DNA of 8,331 nucleotides from an uncultured Mycoplasmatota bacterium. Its GTDB lineage: Bacteria > Bacillota_I > Bacilli_A > RF39 > UBA660. Location of the stretch: positions 1 through 8,331 of the forward strand of contig URVV01000022.1 of the NCBI GenBank assembly GCA_900551455.1, read 5' to 3'. Under the pieces are notes generated by a model, which did not search any database, was not told the origin of the DNA, and saw only the letters and a list, made by a program, of their open reading frames with translations. Below are positions 1-6,041 of the stretch, one piece after another. How positions within the stretch are numbered: position 1 is the first letter of the stretch; each line of letters opens with the position of its first letter. The translations under genes were made by a program, and so were the position numbers.

Positions 1-1
1 A

Positions 2-42
2 CAAAGGTGGAATTTAACTTTTCAAAGTGGAATTTACCTTTA
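2..42. repeat. Tandem direct repeat, possible insertion-element end
   Basis: Two adjacent units are seen, CAAAGGTGGAATTTAACTTTT (positions 2-22, 21 bases) and a 20-base near copy at 23-42 that differs by one lost G and a few end bases. Short repeated GTGGAATTTA-type units at a terminus resemble the multiple terminal repeats of IS21-like elements, but the assignment rests on memory of such ends and no transposase is inside the window. The repeat lies just beyond the murJ stop codon, where no murJ terminator can be seen. An insertion may therefore have replaced the original downstream sequence. Confidence 0.4.
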
Positions 43-56
43 CAATTGAGCCTTCT

Positions 57-1694
57 TTAATCTAAATTATCTTTCTTCTTTTTTATAATTTTATTAATAA
101 TTTTTTCTGGAATAATATCCTTGATATTTTTATAGTTTATTATTAAATAAACAATTGCACAGGTAATTCCAGAAATTGCAAGATTAAATAATTGAATAAT
201 TCTATTAGTACTAGTAACAGGAAGAATTAAGTTAAATACCTTTAACATAATTACCAAGATAACTGCTGATATAGCAAACCTAGGAATAGTTTTAATTGTT
301 TCCCGATATGAAAAATGCATTTCTCTATTTAGTGATATAATACTCATTCCATTTGATATTAATAATCCTATTAAAGTAGCAGTAATAGCTCCATAAAAGG
401 CCGGTAAATTTAACTTATTAAATAAATACATTAAAGGAATATCTAATATTAAATTTATACTAACTCCTAAAATAACATTAGTATAAATTAGTTTTCTTTT
501 ATCTAATGATTGTAATAAAGAATTTACAATAGCATATAGACAATCTAAAATAGTAATTAAAATAGTATACTTTATTACAAGTGGCCCCAATCTATTATAC
601 CCATAGAATATATTCCACATACTATTAGCCATTCCACTCATAAATATCGCTAACGGAGCAATAATCAAAAGAATTATTTTTAAACACTTATTAAAATTAG
701 CATTTACAGATTGCATATTTTTTTCAGTATAATCTTTTACAATATTTGGTATTAAACTTATAACTAAACCAGTAGAAACAGATAACAAAATGGTATTAAA
801 TTTAATTCCCCAAGTCGTAAAAACACTACTTATAAATTCCGTATCCACTACAGAATATCCCAATTTAGGAAGTGTTCTAATAATCAGAATCATATCTGTA
901 GTATTATACATTGTATTTGCCAAATTAATAATAATAAATGGAATCGAATAAGTAATTATTTTTTCAATTATTTCCCGATCAGCATTTTTATTTCTCTCTG
1001 GAGTAAGATCTAAACCAATTTGATGTTTATTTTTCTTTACTACAAAATGCAAATAAGCATAGGTTATAATTCCACCAATACATGCCGCAAATACTGATAT
1101 ACCTACAGCATATTTTATTGGTAATTTAAAAATATAGACACAAAGAGAACTGCCTATCAAAATAATTAAAATTCTAGCAAATTGTTCTATTACCTGACTT
1201 ATTGACGGCTCTTTTATATATCTATGTCCCTGTAAGTATCCTCTTTCAATACTCAACATAGGAATTACTAGTAGAGCAAAAGAAATCAATCTTATAACAA
1301 ATGAGACATCTTTTAGAGAATTTCCCCCTTGTAAATCGCCAAGTATCATTTTAGCAAGTTGAGGCGCAAAAATAAAACAAATCAAAAAGGAAACAACTGA
1401 AAAAACAAGAATTATTTTAGTAGCCAAGTGATACATTCGTACCTTCTTATCATTTTCTTTAAGGGTATTATATTCACTTGTTAGTTTACTTATTGCAAGA
1501 GGTATTCCCGCTGAGGAAATCGTTAGAAAAATATTATATATATTATATGCATACCCATATAACGTTCCCCCCTGTTCACCAATTATTTTAAAAAACGGAA
1601 TAACATACAAAATACCCAATATCTTAGATATTATAATACATAGTGTTGCAATAAATGCTCCTTCTAAAAAGGAATTTTTTTTTAGTTTACCCAT
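57..1694 (-). CDS. murJ: Lipid II flippase, MurJ/YtgP type (MOP superfamily)
   Basis: This 545-residue polytopic membrane protein probably flips the lipid II peptidoglycan precursor across the cytoplasmic membrane. It is made almost wholly of hydrophobic segments split by short charged loops, consistent with the 14-helix MurJ/MATE-like fold. The N-terminal region with ISKILGILYVIPF (about residues 22-34), the LYGYAYNIYNIFL stretch (45-57) and SAGIPLAISKLTSEY (61-75) closely resembles the YtgP branch rather than SpoVB. B. subtilis YtgP is also about 544 residues. The tail is lysine-rich (KIIKKKKDNLD). The ATG at 1694 is preceded by a weak AAGAAG-type ribosome site and a strong promoter. It is transcribed away from spoVS. 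A SpoVB-like or other polysaccharide flippase role cannot be excluded from sequence alone. Confidence 0.88.
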   Translation of the reverse strand: MGKLKKNSFLEGAFIATLCIIISKILGILYVIPFFKIIGEQGGTLYGYAYNIYNIFLTISSAGIPLAISKLTSEYNTLKENDKKVRMYHLATKIILVFSVVSFLICFIFAPQLAKMILGDLQGGNSLKDVSFVIRLISFALLVIPMLSIERGYLQGHRYIKEPSISQVIEQFARILIILIGSSLCVYIFKLPIKYAVGISVFAACIGGIITYAYLHFVVKKNKHQIGLDLTPERNKNADREIIEKIITYSIPFIIINLANTMYNTTDMILIIRTLPKLGYSVVDTEFISSVFTTWGIKFNTILLSVSTGLVISLIPNIVKDYTEKNMQSVNANFNKCLKIILLIIAPLAIFMSGMANSMWNIFYGYNRLGPLVIKYTILITILDCLYAIVNSLLQSLDKRKLIYTNVILGVSINLILDIPLMYLFNKLNLPAFYGAITATLIGLLISNGMSIISLNREMHFSYRETIKTIPRFAISAVILVIMLKVFNLILPVTSTNRIIQLFNLAISGITCAIVYLIINYKNIKDIIPEKIINKIIKKKKDNLD

Positions 1695-1725
1695 AAGTCA
1701 TCTTCTTTCTTTAGTTTTCATATTT

Positions 1726-1754
1726 ATTATAACAAATGATATAATAAATGTAAA
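1726..1754 (-). promoter_or_regulatory. Sigma-A type promoter of murJ
   Basis: Read on the minus strand, TTTACA (1754-1749) is followed by a 17-base spacer and a perfect TATAAT (1731-1726). The expected start of transcription is about 25 bases upstream of the murJ ATG at 1694. This is the cleanest promoter match on the minus strand of this intergenic region. The opposing spoVS -10 box lies inside its spacer. Confidence 0.75.
1737..1745 (+). promoter_or_regulatory. Extended -10 promoter, probably of spoVS
   Basis: TGATATAAT contains a perfect TATAAT (1740-1745) with the TGn extension. The hexamer 17 bases upstream (TTCATA, 1717-1722) is a poor -35 box, so recognition would depend on the extended -10. 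Transcription would start near 1752 and give a leader of about 70 bases before spoVS. In B. subtilis spoVS is sigma-H controlled; I see no convincing sigma-H site here. Confidence 0.5.
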
Positions 1755-1819
1755 TTATAAGTATCTTTTTTTATTTCAAACATATAGTTTAATGTATAAG
1801 AAAGAGAGGAAAAAATATT

Positions 1820-2080
1820 ATGGAAACACTTAAAGTAGGAACTAAATCTAATCCTAATTCAGTAGCAGGAGCATTAGCTAATGTTTTTAGGGAGAAAGAT
1901 ACTGTGGAAATTCAAGCCATTGGAGCCGGAGCTTTGAATCAAGCAATTAAGGCAATAGCAATAGCAAGAGGGTTTGTGGCTCCATCTGGTAAAAATTTAG
2001 TTTGTGTTCCAGCTTTTACAGATATTGTAATTGATGGGGATGAACGTACGGCAATTAAGTTAATTGTAGAAGCTAAATAG
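1820..2080 (+). CDS. spoVS: Stage V sporulation protein S (SpoVS, Alba-like)
   Basis: The 86-residue protein has exactly the usual SpoVS length and keeps the family's most conserved blocks: NSVAGALANVFRE (13-25), EIQAIGAGALNQAIKAIAIA (30-49) and RGFVAPSGKNL (50-60), then the CVPAFTDIVIDGDERTAIKL stretch. SpoVS is a small Alba-fold protein thought to bind nucleic acid. In B. subtilis it affects septation and spore coat/core assembly, but relatives also occur in bacteria that do not sporulate, so the gene does not prove sporulation here. An AGAGAGGA ribosome site lies 9 bases before the ATG. The gene is monocistronic: a promoter lies upstream and a terminator overlaps its last codons. In B. subtilis spoVS lies near rny, so finding both here fits an old neighbourhood. 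Confidence 0.95.
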   Translation: METLKVGTKSNPNSVAGALANVFREKDTVEIQAIGAGALNQAIKAIAIARGFVAPSGKNLVCVPAFTDIVIDGDERTAIKLIVEAK

Positions 2081-2098
2081 CTTCTTTTATTTTTTTTG
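2068..2098 (+). terminator. Intrinsic terminator of spoVS overlapping its stop codon
   Basis: A perfect 7-bp stem, AGAAGCT (2068-2074) with AGCTTCT (2079-2085), encloses a 4-base loop and runs into a long T-rich tract to 2098. The left arm encodes part of the final Glu-Ala codons, and the TAG stop starts in the loop. Confidence 0.85.
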
Positions 2099-2353
2099 TT
2101 ACTTTTGGTATAGTTGGACTACCTCTTTTTGTTCAATTATATTATAAATAATTTTTTTATTCAATCATTTAATGTTCTAGTGATTAATAGTCTTATATCC
2201 AATGATATTAGTTAGAAAATAAATTAAAAAGTTAGAAGCTAATAGTTATATAGTAGATTTTGATAGTTCTAATAATATATATAATATTCCTAATGAATTA
2301 ATGTAAACTTATGATAAGTAGTGATTTTTATTCACCAACACTATTTACAATAC
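2099..2353. other. AT-rich stretch without a convincing gene
   Basis: No reading frame with a start codon and ribosome site stands out on either strand. One frame is open from 2223 to the TAA at 2304-2306 and reads like the tail of a protein (it includes YIVDFDSSNNIYNIPNEL), but it lacks a start and I do not recognise it. A weak promoter-like pair, TTGGAC (2114-2119) and TATATT (2138-2143) with an 18-base spacer, lies upstream. Together with the terminator at 2354-2384 this could mark a decayed gene or a small RNA; neither is shown. Confidence 0.3.
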
Positions 2354-2384
2354 AAGCTAAAAAACGAGTAAACTAGCTTTTTTT
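2354..2384 (+). terminator. Orphan intrinsic terminator
   Basis: AAGCTA (2354-2359) pairs with TAGCTT (2374-2379) around a 14-base loop, and the right arm runs into seven Ts (2378-2384). The T-tract is only on the plus-strand side. No recognisable plus-strand gene lies between the spoVS terminator and this one, so it may be left over from a lost gene or end a short RNA. Confidence 0.5.
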
Positions 2385-2416
2385 GTAGTGTACATTTAAA
2401 AAAATTATAAATATAT

Positions 2417-2445
2417 TTGGATTTTTATAATTATTGTAGTATAAT
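2417..2445 (+). promoter_or_regulatory. Promoter of the InlB-repeat surface protein gene
   Basis: A perfect TATAAT (2440-2445) has TTGGAT (2417-2422) 17 bases upstream, a partial -35 match. It precedes a strong AAAGGAGGA ribosome site (2451-2459) and the ATG at 2467. The predicted leader is only about 15 bases. Confidence 0.6.
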
Positions 2446-2466
2446 ACACTAAAGGAGGAATAATAT

Positions 2467-3618
2467 ATGTCTAAAATAGACAAAAATAAGAAAAAAATTA
2501 TTGCTATTATATCTGGTATTATATTAATTGCTATAATTGTTTTCTTACTATGGTTTTTCAATCGAAAGTTTGATGTCACTTTTGATTTGAATAATGGTAC
2601 CAAAGAAGAAGTCATTAAAGTCAAATACAAAAAAACCATTAATGAAAAAGATATCAAAGATGAAAAAGATCTAGGAGAATCATTTATTGCATGGTATGAA
2701 GTGGTTGGTGTTAAAGAAAAAGAAGAAGTCTTAGCAGATAAACCATTTGACTTTAATACTAAAATCAATAAGCCTATCAAACTAAAAGCTATTTATGAAG
2801 GAAAAGTTGAAACAATTACGATTACTTTTAATTCTAAAGGGGGTAGTATTGTCGACCCTATTACTATTAATAAAGGTACTGAACTTATCCTTCCAAAAGA
2901 TCCTACATACGCTGGTTATACTTTTAAAGGATGGTATGATATAAATGAAACACCAATACATAATAATGCTCTTCTAGAAGAAGATACTACTTTATATGCT
3001 AAGTGGGAAAAGATACCTGAGCCTAAACCAGAACCTAAGAAAGAAGAAAAAATATCTTTATCCTTAAGTAGGGATACTCTTCATGTTAAGGGTATTAAAA
3101 CAGCTACTGCTACCGCTACAGTCGAAAATTCTAGTGGAAAGGTTACTTACTCATTAAGTGATACGAACTGTATGACTATTGATGAAAATACTGGCGCTAT
3201 TAATGTTGCTTCTAACCCTAAAAATTGTTCTAATGGTGCTACTATTACGGTAACTGCCAAAACACCTAGTGGAAAAAGTGCTACCGCTACTATTTATTAT
3301 GAAAAAGATCTAGCATTAACTCACGACGGCAAAACTTATACTCAAAACGATACAGCAAGTGGTAAATATTCAACCTTCACTGTTAATGCTAATCAAAATG
3401 TTAACTGGAATATTGACGCTGCTGTAAAGCCATCATATAATTACACTTATAACGATTACAAAAATAAAACAACTACATCCGTAACTGGTGGATATAACAT
3501 TGACAGCATCGTAGAATCTACTGGTGCTATTAACAAAATATCTACTGATGTCAAAGTAACTGCTACGACTAAAGCCGAACAAAAAATATCTTTAATAATA
3601 ATAAATTATGCAGCATAA
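2467..3618 (+). CDS. Membrane-anchored surface protein with InlB B-type (Flg_new) repeats and Ig-like modules
   Basis: The 383-residue protein has a lysine-rich start and one hydrophobic helix (about 11-31) with no obvious signal cleavage site, so it is likely an N-terminal anchor with the rest outside the cell. Residues about 35-110 form a degenerate InlB B/Listeria-Bacteroides repeat. Residues 115-181 form a canonical one, with TFNSKGG, YAGYTFKGWYD and TLYAKW. A Pro-Glu-Lys linker (184-195) follows. Residues 197-280 look like a bacterial Ig-like module with two cysteines (235, 254) that could form a disulfide. The C-terminal 100 residues look like a diverged second module, since both carry a TGAIN motif (242-246 and 352-356). 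There is no LPXTG sorting signal. Adhesion or interaction at the cell surface is the family-level guess; the ligand is unknown. The 135-codon open frame on the opposite strand is only its shadow. Confidence 0.8.
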   Translation: MSKIDKNKKKIIAIISGIILIAIIVFLLWFFNRKFDVTFDLNNGTKEEVIKVKYKKTINEKDIKDEKDLGESFIAWYEVVGVKEKEEVLADKPFDFNTKINKPIKLKAIYEGKVETITITFNSKGGSIVDPITINKGTELILPKDPTYAGYTFKGWYDINETPIHNNALLEEDTTLYAKWEKIPEPKPEPKKEEKISLSLSRDTLHVKGIKTATATATVENSSGKVTYSLSDTNCMTIDENTGAINVASNPKNCSNGATITVTAKTPSGKSATATIYYEKDLALTHDGKTYTQNDTASGKYSTFTVNANQNVNWNIDAAVKPSYNYTYNDYKNKTTTSVTGGYNIDSIVESTGAINKISTDVKVTATTKAEQKISLIIINYAA

Positions 3619-3637
3619 AAATTAAAGGATGATACAT

Positions 3638-3824
3638 ATGAAGAAAAAATTATCTATAATATTAGTACTTATCTGGATGATTATAATTTTTATTATGTCA
3701 TCCTTTAATGCTACAGATTCAGCTAATCAATCTAATTTTATAGTTAATATAATAGTTAGTGTCTTAATATAAATAATATAAGTTTAATTAGAAAACTAGC
3801 CACTTTACTGTGTTTCTAATCTTA
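3638..3824 (+). pseudogene. VanZ-like membrane protein gene, frameshifted and truncated
   Basis: An AAAGGATG ribosome site and ATG at 3638 start a 44-codon frame that stops at 3770-3772. Its sequence has the VanZ N-terminal pattern: a hydrophobic helix with WMIIIFIMSSFNATDSANQS (residues 13-32). Past the stop, the next frame reads LNINNISLIRKLA (3763-3801). After one more base shift it reads HFTVFLIL (3801-3824), together giving the RKLAHF signature typical of VanZ proteins. Two single-base losses, near 3762 and 3801, therefore explain the break. Only about 60 of the usual roughly 150 residues can be followed. It starts 19 bases after the surface protein gene, so the two were probably cotranscribed. 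The 44-residue N-terminal peptide could still be made, but a function is doubtful. Confidence 0.7.
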
Positions 3825-3887
3825 TGAAAATTGAGGAAGACAAAAGGTATTATTTATCTTTGAAAGAGTTATCTCTTCTTTTTAAGA

Positions 3888-4007
3888 ATAACGAGAGGAT
3901 TTGTTGCCCCTAGTGGAAAAAATTTGGTATGTATTCCAGCATTTACTGATATCGTTATTGACGACGATGAAAGAACAGCCATTAAGTTAATCGTAGAAGC
4001 TAAATAA
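3888..4007 (+). pseudogene. 3' fragment of a second spoVS copy
   Basis: From 3894 to the TAA at 4005-4007 the sequence encodes RGFVAPSGKNLVCIPAFTDI and on through the last 17 residues of SpoVS. Over these 37 codons it differs from the intact gene at two residues (Val to Ile, Gly to Asp), while 17 codons differ only synonymously. Homology fades within two or three codons upstream. The frame stays open only back to 3864 and contains no start codon, so the conserved N-terminal half is missing. The AGAAGCT/AGCTTCT terminator is retained. High synonymous divergence with near-identical protein means this copy was functional for a long time before losing its 5' half. It lies just upstream of rny, a gene that neighbours spoVS in B. 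subtilis. Confidence 0.9.
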
Positions 4008-4017
4008 GCTTCTTTTT
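3995..4017 (+). terminator. Terminator kept by the spoVS fragment
   Basis: AGAAGCT (3995-4001) pairs with AGCTTCT (4007-4013) around a 5-base loop, followed by TTTT. It is the counterpart of the intact spoVS terminator, with one extra loop base, and again overlaps the final Glu-Ala codons and the stop. It would end transcripts coming from the surface protein/vanZ unit before they reach rny. Confidence 0.75.
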
Positions 4018-4159
4018 ATATACCCATAAAAATTTCCCGAAAGATCTAGTAAAGAACTTACTAATGATATACAAACCAAAATCTATTTAAGAAGTTATGT
4101 TGACTACTTATAAAAACAAATATCTCCAAACCTCTTCCTTTTCTTTTCCCATAAAACTC

Positions 4160-4202
4160 TTGACTTTCCTTTAAAAGAACTATACAATAATAATGTATAG
4201 TT
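4160..4202 (+). promoter_or_regulatory. rny promoter with an 8-bp dyad over the -10 box
   Basis: TTGACT (4160-4165), a 17-base spacer and TACAAT (4183-4188) make a near-consensus sigma-A promoter. A perfect inverted repeat, AACTATAC (4178-4185) and GTATAGTT (4195-4202) with 9 bases between, spans the -10 box and the start region. This is where a repressor operator would lie. The leader to the ATG is about 60 bases. Confidence 0.75.
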
Positions 4203-4255
4203 TAAATTTAAATAATAATTTTTTCTATAAATAAATAAAGAATGGAGGTGTTCAC

Positions 4256-5809
4256 ATGAATGAAACAACTTTCTCCATTTTACTATTTATTCTTGGCCTA
4301 ATAATTGGCGTAATTTTGCTATTAATCATAAATTATGTAAAAAATAAGCAAAAAGAGAAAAAAGCTGATTCAATAATTGATCATGCAAAAAAAGAAGCCG
4401 ATAAAATCAAAAGAGAATCTCTATTTGAAACAAAAGAAGAAATTAATAAATTAAAAATTGAAGTCGATAAAGAAATAAAAGAGAAGAAAAATGAAACTAA
4501 AGAAGCCGAAGAACGTGTATTTCAACGTGAAAAAAATCTTGATAAACGTGATGAGATTATGCAAAATAGAGAAAAAAATCTTGAAGATCGAGAAAAAAAT
4601 TTATTAAAAAGACAAGATGAAATCCAAGAAATAAAAGAAAAAATGGAAGAAATCAAACGTGAACAATTAGAAAAGTTAGAACAAATAAGTGGTTTTACCA
4701 AAGAACAAGCTAAAGAATTAGTTATGAAAATTGTCGAAGAGAAAATGAGTAAGGAAATAGCCGCATACATTAAAGAAAGAGAAACTGAGGCCAAACTAGA
4801 TGTTGACACCAAAGCCAAAGAAATGCTAATAAGCTGTATGCAAAAATATGCCGCTGATGTTACCAATGAACAAACAATTTCCGTAATTTCCTTACCAAAT
4901 GATGAAATGAAAGGCCGTATAATCGGTAGAGAAGGAAGAAATGTCAGAACTATCGAATCAGTTACCGGAGTAGACTTAATCATCGATGATACTCCTGAAG
5001 CTATTGTCATTTCAAGCTTTGACCCATTAAGAAGAGAGATAGCCAGATTAACTCTAGAAACCTTAATAAAAGATGGACGAATTCATCCAGCTAGAATCGA
5101 AGAAGTTTATGATAAAATGTGTAATGAAGTTAACCAAAAAATTAAAGAATACGGAAAGAATGCTATTTATGAATTAGGATTATCCAAAATTGATCCTGAA
5201 TTAATAAATATTATAGGTAAATTACATTTTAGGACAAGTTATGGCCAAAATGCCTTAAAACACTCTAAAGAAGTCGCCTACATTTCAGGATTATTAGCTG
5301 CAGAGTTCGGAGAAAATATTAACCTAGCTAAAAGAGCGGGCTTACTTCACGATATTGGAAAAGCCATCGATTTTGAAATGGAAGGAAGCCACGTTCAAAT
5401 AGGTATGGACATTGCTAAAAAGTATAATGAAAACAAAATAGTTATTAATGCCATAGGATCACACCACGGAGATATACCAGCAACTAGCGTAATCGCCTCA
5501 ATTGTTAATATAGCTGATACCATTTCAGCATCTAGACCTGGAGCAAGAAATGATTCATCAGAAAATTATTTCCAAAGACTAGAAAAAATTGAACAAATAG
5601 GTAATGAAGTAAAAGGCGTAGATAAAGCCTATGCCATCCAAGCCGGAAGAGAACTACGTGTAATAGTTAAGCCAGAAGAAATAGATGACCTAATGTCTTA
5701 CCAAGTAGCTAGAGCTATTAAAGAAAAAATTGAAGCTGAAGTTCAATACCCTGGAACTATTAAAGTAACAGTAATAAGAGAAACAAGAGCAACCGAAGAA
5801 GCAAAATAA
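4256..5809 (+). CDS. rny: Ribonuclease Y
   Basis: RNase Y is the membrane-bound endoribonuclease that starts much of mRNA decay in Firmicutes. The 517-residue protein (B. subtilis: 520) shows the full layout. There is an N-terminal membrane helix (about 6-27), then a long charged coiled coil (about 30-150, rich in REKNL-type repeats). A KH RNA-binding domain (about 207-270) has the GREG loop at 224-227. The HD catalytic domain has LLHDIGK with His365-Asp366, further histidines at 336, 403 and 404, and an IADTISASRPGAR motif (419-431). The C-terminal IKVTVIRETRA is typical. The start is fixed by GGAGGTG 5 bases before the ATG. It is transcribed alone, with its own promoter and a terminator over its stop codon. 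All key residues are present. The open frame on the other strand at 4522-5010 is a shadow of the coiled coil. Confidence 0.97.
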   Translation: MNETTFSILLFILGLIIGVILLLIINYVKNKQKEKKADSIIDHAKKEADKIKRESLFETKEEINKLKIEVDKEIKEKKNETKEAEERVFQREKNLDKRDEIMQNREKNLEDREKNLLKRQDEIQEIKEKMEEIKREQLEKLEQISGFTKEQAKELVMKIVEEKMSKEIAAYIKERETEAKLDVDTKAKEMLISCMQKYAADVTNEQTISVISLPNDEMKGRIIGREGRNVRTIESVTGVDLIIDDTPEAIVISSFDPLRREIARLTLETLIKDGRIHPARIEEVYDKMCNEVNQKIKEYGKNAIYELGLSKIDPELINIIGKLHFRTSYGQNALKHSKEVAYISGLLAAEFGENINLAKRAGLLHDIGKAIDFEMEGSHVQIGMDIAKKYNENKIVINAIGSHHGDIPATSVIASIVNIADTISASRPGARNDSSENYFQRLEKIEQIGNEVKGVDKAYAIQAGRELRVIVKPEEIDDLMSYQVARAIKEKIEAEVQYPGTIKVTVIRETRATEEAK

Positions 5810-5821
5810 TGCTTCTTTTTT
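5796..5821 (+). terminator. Terminator of rny overlapping its stop codon
   Basis: AAGAAGCA (5796-5803) pairs perfectly with TGCTTCTT (5810-5817) around a 6-base loop, and Ts continue to 5821. The left arm encodes the last Glu-Ala codons and the TAA stop is in the loop. Confidence 0.8.
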
Positions 5822-5855
5822 CTTAAAGAATATTCAACTAAATAACTAGCAGTGT

Positions 5856-5910
5856 AAATAAAAAATAGATAAGAAAAATATTTTGATTAAACTTATCTAT
5901 TTTTATATTT
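5856..5910. terminator. Long hairpin, terminator-like in both directions
   Basis: AAAAATAGATAAG (5861-5873) pairs perfectly over 13 bp with 5892-5904 around an 18-base loop. Five more pairs (5856-5860 with 5906-5910) form if the A at 5905 bulges out. The arm begins with A-runs and ends with T-runs, so it could stop transcription from either side. It lies between the rny terminator and the cdaA promoter and may insulate the cdaA operon. Confidence 0.6.
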
Positions 5911-5977
5911 CCCCAAACAGTATAAAATCAAGCAAATATCTCAAATCAAATATCACCTTAAAAAAAGTAACACGAAA

Positions 5978-6010
5978 ATTATATCATTTTTTTGACTAAT
6001 ATGATATAAT
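5978..6010 (+). promoter_or_regulatory. cdaA promoter inside a perfect 10-bp inverted repeat
   Basis: TGATATAAT (6002-6010) is an extended -10 with a perfect TATAAT (6005-6010). The hexamer 17 bases upstream (TATCAT) is a poor -35. The two arms ATTATATCAT (5978-5987) and ATGATATAAT (6001-6010) are exact inverted copies 13 bases apart, so the dyad covers both promoter elements. This looks like an operator, although -10-like sequences in AT-rich DNA produce some dyads by chance. Confidence 0.6.
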
Positions 6011-6041
6011 AAAAAATGAATATTAAAGGATGGTGCAAAAA

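Noticed and set aside
2226..2250. GTTAGAAGCTAATAG resembling the spoVS 3' end, as a possible third copy
   Set aside because: Only about a dozen bases match, the frame is not preserved and there is no flanking similarity.
2373..2780. Minus-strand open frame of 135 codons
   Set aside because: It lies antisense to the surface protein gene and its promoter, has no ribosome site and no recognisable domain; the plus-strand gene explains it.
3787..3820. Hairpin formed by ATTAGAAA and TTTCTAAT
   Set aside because: It has no T-tract and falls inside the readable vanZ remnant, so the match is probably incidental.
3824..3912. 29-codon open frame starting at the ATG at 3824
   Set aside because: It has no ribosome site and runs across the junction between the vanZ remnant and the spoVS fragment; it may be a scrap of another gene but I cannot identify it.
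4030..4113. 27-codon startless open stretch between the spoVS fragment and rny
   Set aside because: It reads like a protein tail (it contains SSKELTNDIQTKIYLRSYV) but has no start codon and no family I recognise; too short to call.
4522..5010. Minus-strand open frame of 162 codons inside rny
   Set aside because: Its serine/isoleucine/phenylalanine-rich product is the mirror of the lysine/glutamate-rich coiled coil of RNase Y; it is a shadow.
5992..5997. TTGACT as the -35 box of cdaA
   Set aside because: It lies only 7 bases from the TATAAT at 6005, far too close; no -10 box lies 16-18 bases downstream of it.
6030..6041. Upstream ATG of cdaA at 6030
   Set aside because: This ATG falls inside the AAAGGATGG ribosome site that serves the ATG at 6042, and it has no site of its own.
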